A stretch of 64,000 nt of DNA from an uncultured Jannaschia sp. (GTDB taxonomy: Bacteria > Pseudomonadota > Alphaproteobacteria > Rhodobacterales > Rhodobacteraceae): assembly GCF_947503795.1 (NCBI RefSeq), contig NZ_CANNEZ010000001.1, forward strand, positions 2,037,001-2,101,000, in the 5' to 3' direction. The notes under the pieces were generated by a model, which was not told the DNA's origin, searched no databases, and saw only the letters and a program-made list of their open reading frames with translations. Position 1 is the stretch's first letter; the number at the start of each line of letters is the position of its first letter. Of this stretch, positions 62,193-64,000 are shown one piece after another. Position numbers and translations under genes: made by a program.

Positions 62193-62239
62193 AGATTGTT
62201 CGTACGAACAATCTATCCGTTTCTTCGTACGAAGAAACG
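62193..62239. repeat. Composite element: two 22-bp perfect palindromes, copy B (inverted)
   Basis: Here the shared palindrome (half AGATTGTTCGT, 62193-62214) comes first, then three bases, then a palindrome with half CGTTTCTTCGT (62218-62239). The first is identical over all 22 bases to that at 49711-49732; the second keeps TTCTTCGTACGAAGAA but has different outer bases. Relative to copy A the order is reversed, so the unit is in opposite orientation. It lies 3' of yqeY and upstream of perM, in the 294-base gap 62069-62362, where I see no gene. Confidence 0.9.
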
Positions 62240-62362
62240 CGATGCCGGACCTCGAGCGCCGCCGGCGCGCATCCGGCGAACGTCTCTTCTGGCCTGCGCG
62301 CGGCCCACGCTCCGTTCTGGACGGAAAAGGATTAAGGACGCGTCAACGGGCCAAAGCGATCG

Positions 62363-62815
62363 TCAGACCAGGCGCGCCTTTACCATCGGGCCAACAGCGG
62401 CAAAGTCGATCTGCCCTTGGTGGCGATCTTTCAGGATGCCCATGACGCGACCCATGTCCCGCAGCGACGCTGCACCCGTCTCGGTGATCGCCGCGTCCAG
62501 CGCCGCCTCGACCTCGCTGTCGGAGAGCTTCCGGGGCAGGAACTCCTCGACGATCGCGATCTCGCTGCGCTCCTGCTCGGCCAACTCCAGCCGCCCGGCT
62601 TCCTCGTAGGCGCGCGCCGATTCCTGTCGCTGCTTGACCATCTTGGCGAGGATCGCCAGCGCCTCCGCGTCGCCCACGGTGCGCCCTTCGGCCCGGAGCG
62701 CGATGTCCTGGTCCTTCAGCGCCGCGTTGATCAGCCGCAAGGTTCCGACCCGGCGCGAATCCTTGTCGCGCATCGCCGCCTTCAGCCCGGAGGCCAGCCT
62801 GTCCCGCAATTCCAT
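62363..62815 (-). CDS. GatB/YqeY domain protein
   Basis: A 150-residue protein consisting of the tRNA-binding-type YqeY domain found at the C-terminus of GatB: LRDRLASGLKAAMRDKDSRRVGTLRLINAALKDQDIALR, then MVKQRQESARAYEEAGR and EEFLPRKLSDSEVEAAL. It is thought to assist tRNA-dependent amidation, but stand-alone copies are poorly characterised. It is divergent from carA, with 198 bases between; the pairing of yqeY and carA is common in Rhodobacterales. Confidence 0.92.
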   Translation of the reverse strand: MELRDRLASGLKAAMRDKDSRRVGTLRLINAALKDQDIALRAEGRTVGDAEALAILAKMVKQRQESARAYEEAGRLELAEQERSEIAIVEEFLPRKLSDSEVEAALDAAITETGAASLRDMGRVMGILKDRHQGQIDFAAVGPMVKARLV

Positions 62816-63013
62816 TCCGTGCCACTCCGCACCGGTTTCGACGAAGGGGCGAACTTAGGGAATGACGGCGCGCGGGGCAACGCGCCGCGACCTCGCGTCA
62901 CGCCGGGTCCGTGGCGCATCGGCCACGGCGCCTCCGCGCCTTGACCCGGCCCGGCGCCGGGCCTATGCCCCCGGACGTTTGCCCGACTGCCGTCCTGCCC
63001 TCCGGAGCGTCCC

Positions 63014-64000
63014 ATGTCCCAGCACCCCACCGCCTGCCTCGCCCTCGCCGACGGAACGGTCTTCCGGGGCCGCGGCTTCGGTGCCACCGGACAGGCCACC
63101 GCCGAGCTCTGCTTCAACACCGCCATGACCGGCTACCAGGAAATCATGACCGACCCGTCCTATGCGGGCCAGATCGTGACCTTTACCTTCCCGCATATCG
63201 GCAATACCGGCATCACCCCCGAGGATGATGAGACCGCGGACCCCGTCGCGTCGGGCATGGTCGTCAAATGGGATCCGACCGAGCCGTCGAACTGGCGCAG
63301 CACGCGCGATCTCGAGGATTGGTTGGCCGCGCGCGGCCGGATCGGGATCGGCGGGATCGACACGCGCCGGCTGACGCGTGCGATCCGCCAGCAGGGCGCG
63401 CCGCATGTGGCGCTGGCCCACGATCCAGACGGCGCGTTCGACATCGAGGCGCTGGTCGCCGCCGCCCGCGCCTTCCGCGGCCTCGAGGGCATGGATCTCG
63501 CACGCGAGGTCACGACAGCGCAATCCTACCGCTGGTCCGAGACGAAATGGGCCTGGCCCGACGGATACGGCACGCAAGAGGCACCGAAATACAAGGTCGT
63601 CGCGATCGATTATGGCGCCAAGCGCAACATCCTGCGCTCGCTCGCCCATGTCGGCTGCGACGTCACGGTCCTGCCCGCGACGGCCACCGCAGAGGAGATC
63701 AAGGCCCTGAACCCCGACGGTCTGTTCCTGTCGAACGGGCCGGGCGATCCGGCGGCGACCGGCGAATACGCCGTCCCCGCCATTCGCGAGATGGTCGAAA
63801 GCGGGATCCCCGTCTTCGGCATCTGCCTCGGGCACCAGATGCTGGCGATGGCGCTGGGCGCGAAGACGGTCAAGATGAACCACGGCCATCACGGCGCGAA
63901 CCATCCCGTCCAGCGGCGCGACGACGGCAAGGTCGAGATCACCTCGATGAATCACGGATTCACCGTCGATGCGCAGACGCTGCCCGACGGCGTGGAGGAG
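63014..64000 (+). CDS. carA: Carbamoyl-phosphate synthase small subunit, 3' end cut off
   Basis: Glutamine amidotransferase subunit that supplies ammonia to CarB for arginine and pyrimidine synthesis. The 329 codons in the window run to the last base without a stop. Visible are the N-terminal domain (ELCFNTAMTGYQEIMTDPSYAGQIV, GIGGIDTRRLTRAIR) and most of the class I glutaminase domain: AIDYGAKRNILRSL, LSNGPGDP and the nucleophile in GICLGHQ (Cys271). The catalytic His and Glu lie beyond the window. GGAG six bases before ATG 63014 sets the start. Confidence 0.96.
   Translation, partial: MSQHPTACLALADGTVFRGRGFGATGQATAELCFNTAMTGYQEIMTDPSYAGQIVTFTFPHIGNTGITPEDDETADPVASGMVVKWDPTEPSNWRSTRDLEDWLAARGRIGIGGIDTRRLTRAIRQQGAPHVALAHDPDGAFDIEALVAAARAFRGLEGMDLAREVTTAQSYRWSETKWAWPDGYGTQEAPKYKVVAIDYGAKRNILRSLAHVGCDVTVLPATATAEEIKALNPDGLFLSNGPGDPAATGEYAVPAIREMVESGIPVFGICLGHQMLAMALGAKTVKMNHGHHGANHPVQRRDDGKVEITSMNHGFTVDAQTLPDGVEE

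Noticed and set aside
1-64000. Search by eye for CRISPR arrays, insertion sequences, integrases, toxin-antitoxin pairs, defence islands, rRNA and tRNA
   Set aside because: None seen. Genes are almost all housekeeping with even composition, and no regularly spaced repeat arrays or transposase-like proteins are present. Small RNAs cannot be excluded by reading alone.

Overview
The window is a 64 kb stretch of high-GC chromosome (roughly two thirds G+C by eye) from an alphaproteobacterium, most likely order Rhodobacterales (Roseobacter/Rhodobacter group). The evidence is the gene content and order: the block lptG-lptD-surA-pdxA-rsmA; a division/cell-wall cluster carrying the small DUF2484 membrane gene between murC and murB; DUF4167 and DUF6314 proteins; a short prolyl-tRNA synthetase without an editing insert; the set carD, 7Fe ferredoxin, S4 protein and SUV3-like helicase; and perM-hdaA-ppk-ppx. 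Almost all of it is core housekeeping sequence. I see no rRNA or tRNA gene, CRISPR array, prophage, integrase or insertion sequence.

Layout. 1-7.2 kb: outer-membrane LPS assembly (lptG partial, lptD), the periplasmic chaperone surA, vitamin B6 synthesis (pdxA) and 16S rRNA dimethylation (rsmA). A TetR regulator and a divergent membrane gene with two clear operators sit between pdxA and rsmA. 7.2-16.4 kb: DUF4167 protein, release factor 1 and its methylase (prfA, prmC), small exported proteins, diacylglycerol kinase, purB, guanine deaminase and the magnesium channel mgtE. 16.5-31.9 kb (minus strand, read from high to low coordinates): ftsW, murG, murC, DUF2484, murB, ddl, ftsQ, ftsA, then two small opposite-strand genes, then ftsZ, lpxC, bamD and recN. 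This is the dcw cell-division and peptidoglycan cluster continuing into lipid A and outer-membrane assembly.

32-43 kb is more accessory: a VOC protein, a SCO1/PCuAC copper-chaperone pair, a complete TRAP transporter (DctP-DctQ-DctM), then a divergent catabolic-looking group (metallo-beta-lactamase-fold hydrolase plus ABM-domain protein; beta-decarboxylating dehydrogenase plus Gfo/Idh/MocA oxidoreductase), rpe, a 5-formyl-THF cyclo-ligase and a zincin-type peptidase. 43-50 kb: carD, ferredoxin, S4 protein, SUV3-like helicase, TPR, SCP2 and lysophospholipase genes. 50-64 kb: lipoprotein release (lolD, lolC/E), a DUF418 protein, proS, ppx, an ArsR/permease pair, ppk, hdaA, perM, yqeY and the start of carA, which runs off the right edge.

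The most unusual signals are non-coding. Two loci carry a pair of 22-bp perfect AT-rich palindromes separated by 3 bp and sharing the core TTCGTACGAA; the two copies lie in opposite orientation. Two other AT-rich palindromes lie just past mgtE and ppx. Two regulator-plus-membrane-protein pairs with their own repeated operators interrupt otherwise conserved gene neighbourhoods (pdxA/rsmA and ppk/ppx). Convergent genes twice share a CTAG stop overlap, one divergent pair overlaps at its start codons (CATG), and a 16-bp-arm inverted repeat lies inside a small ORF. I did not find a clearly new multi-gene system such as a defence or secretion system.
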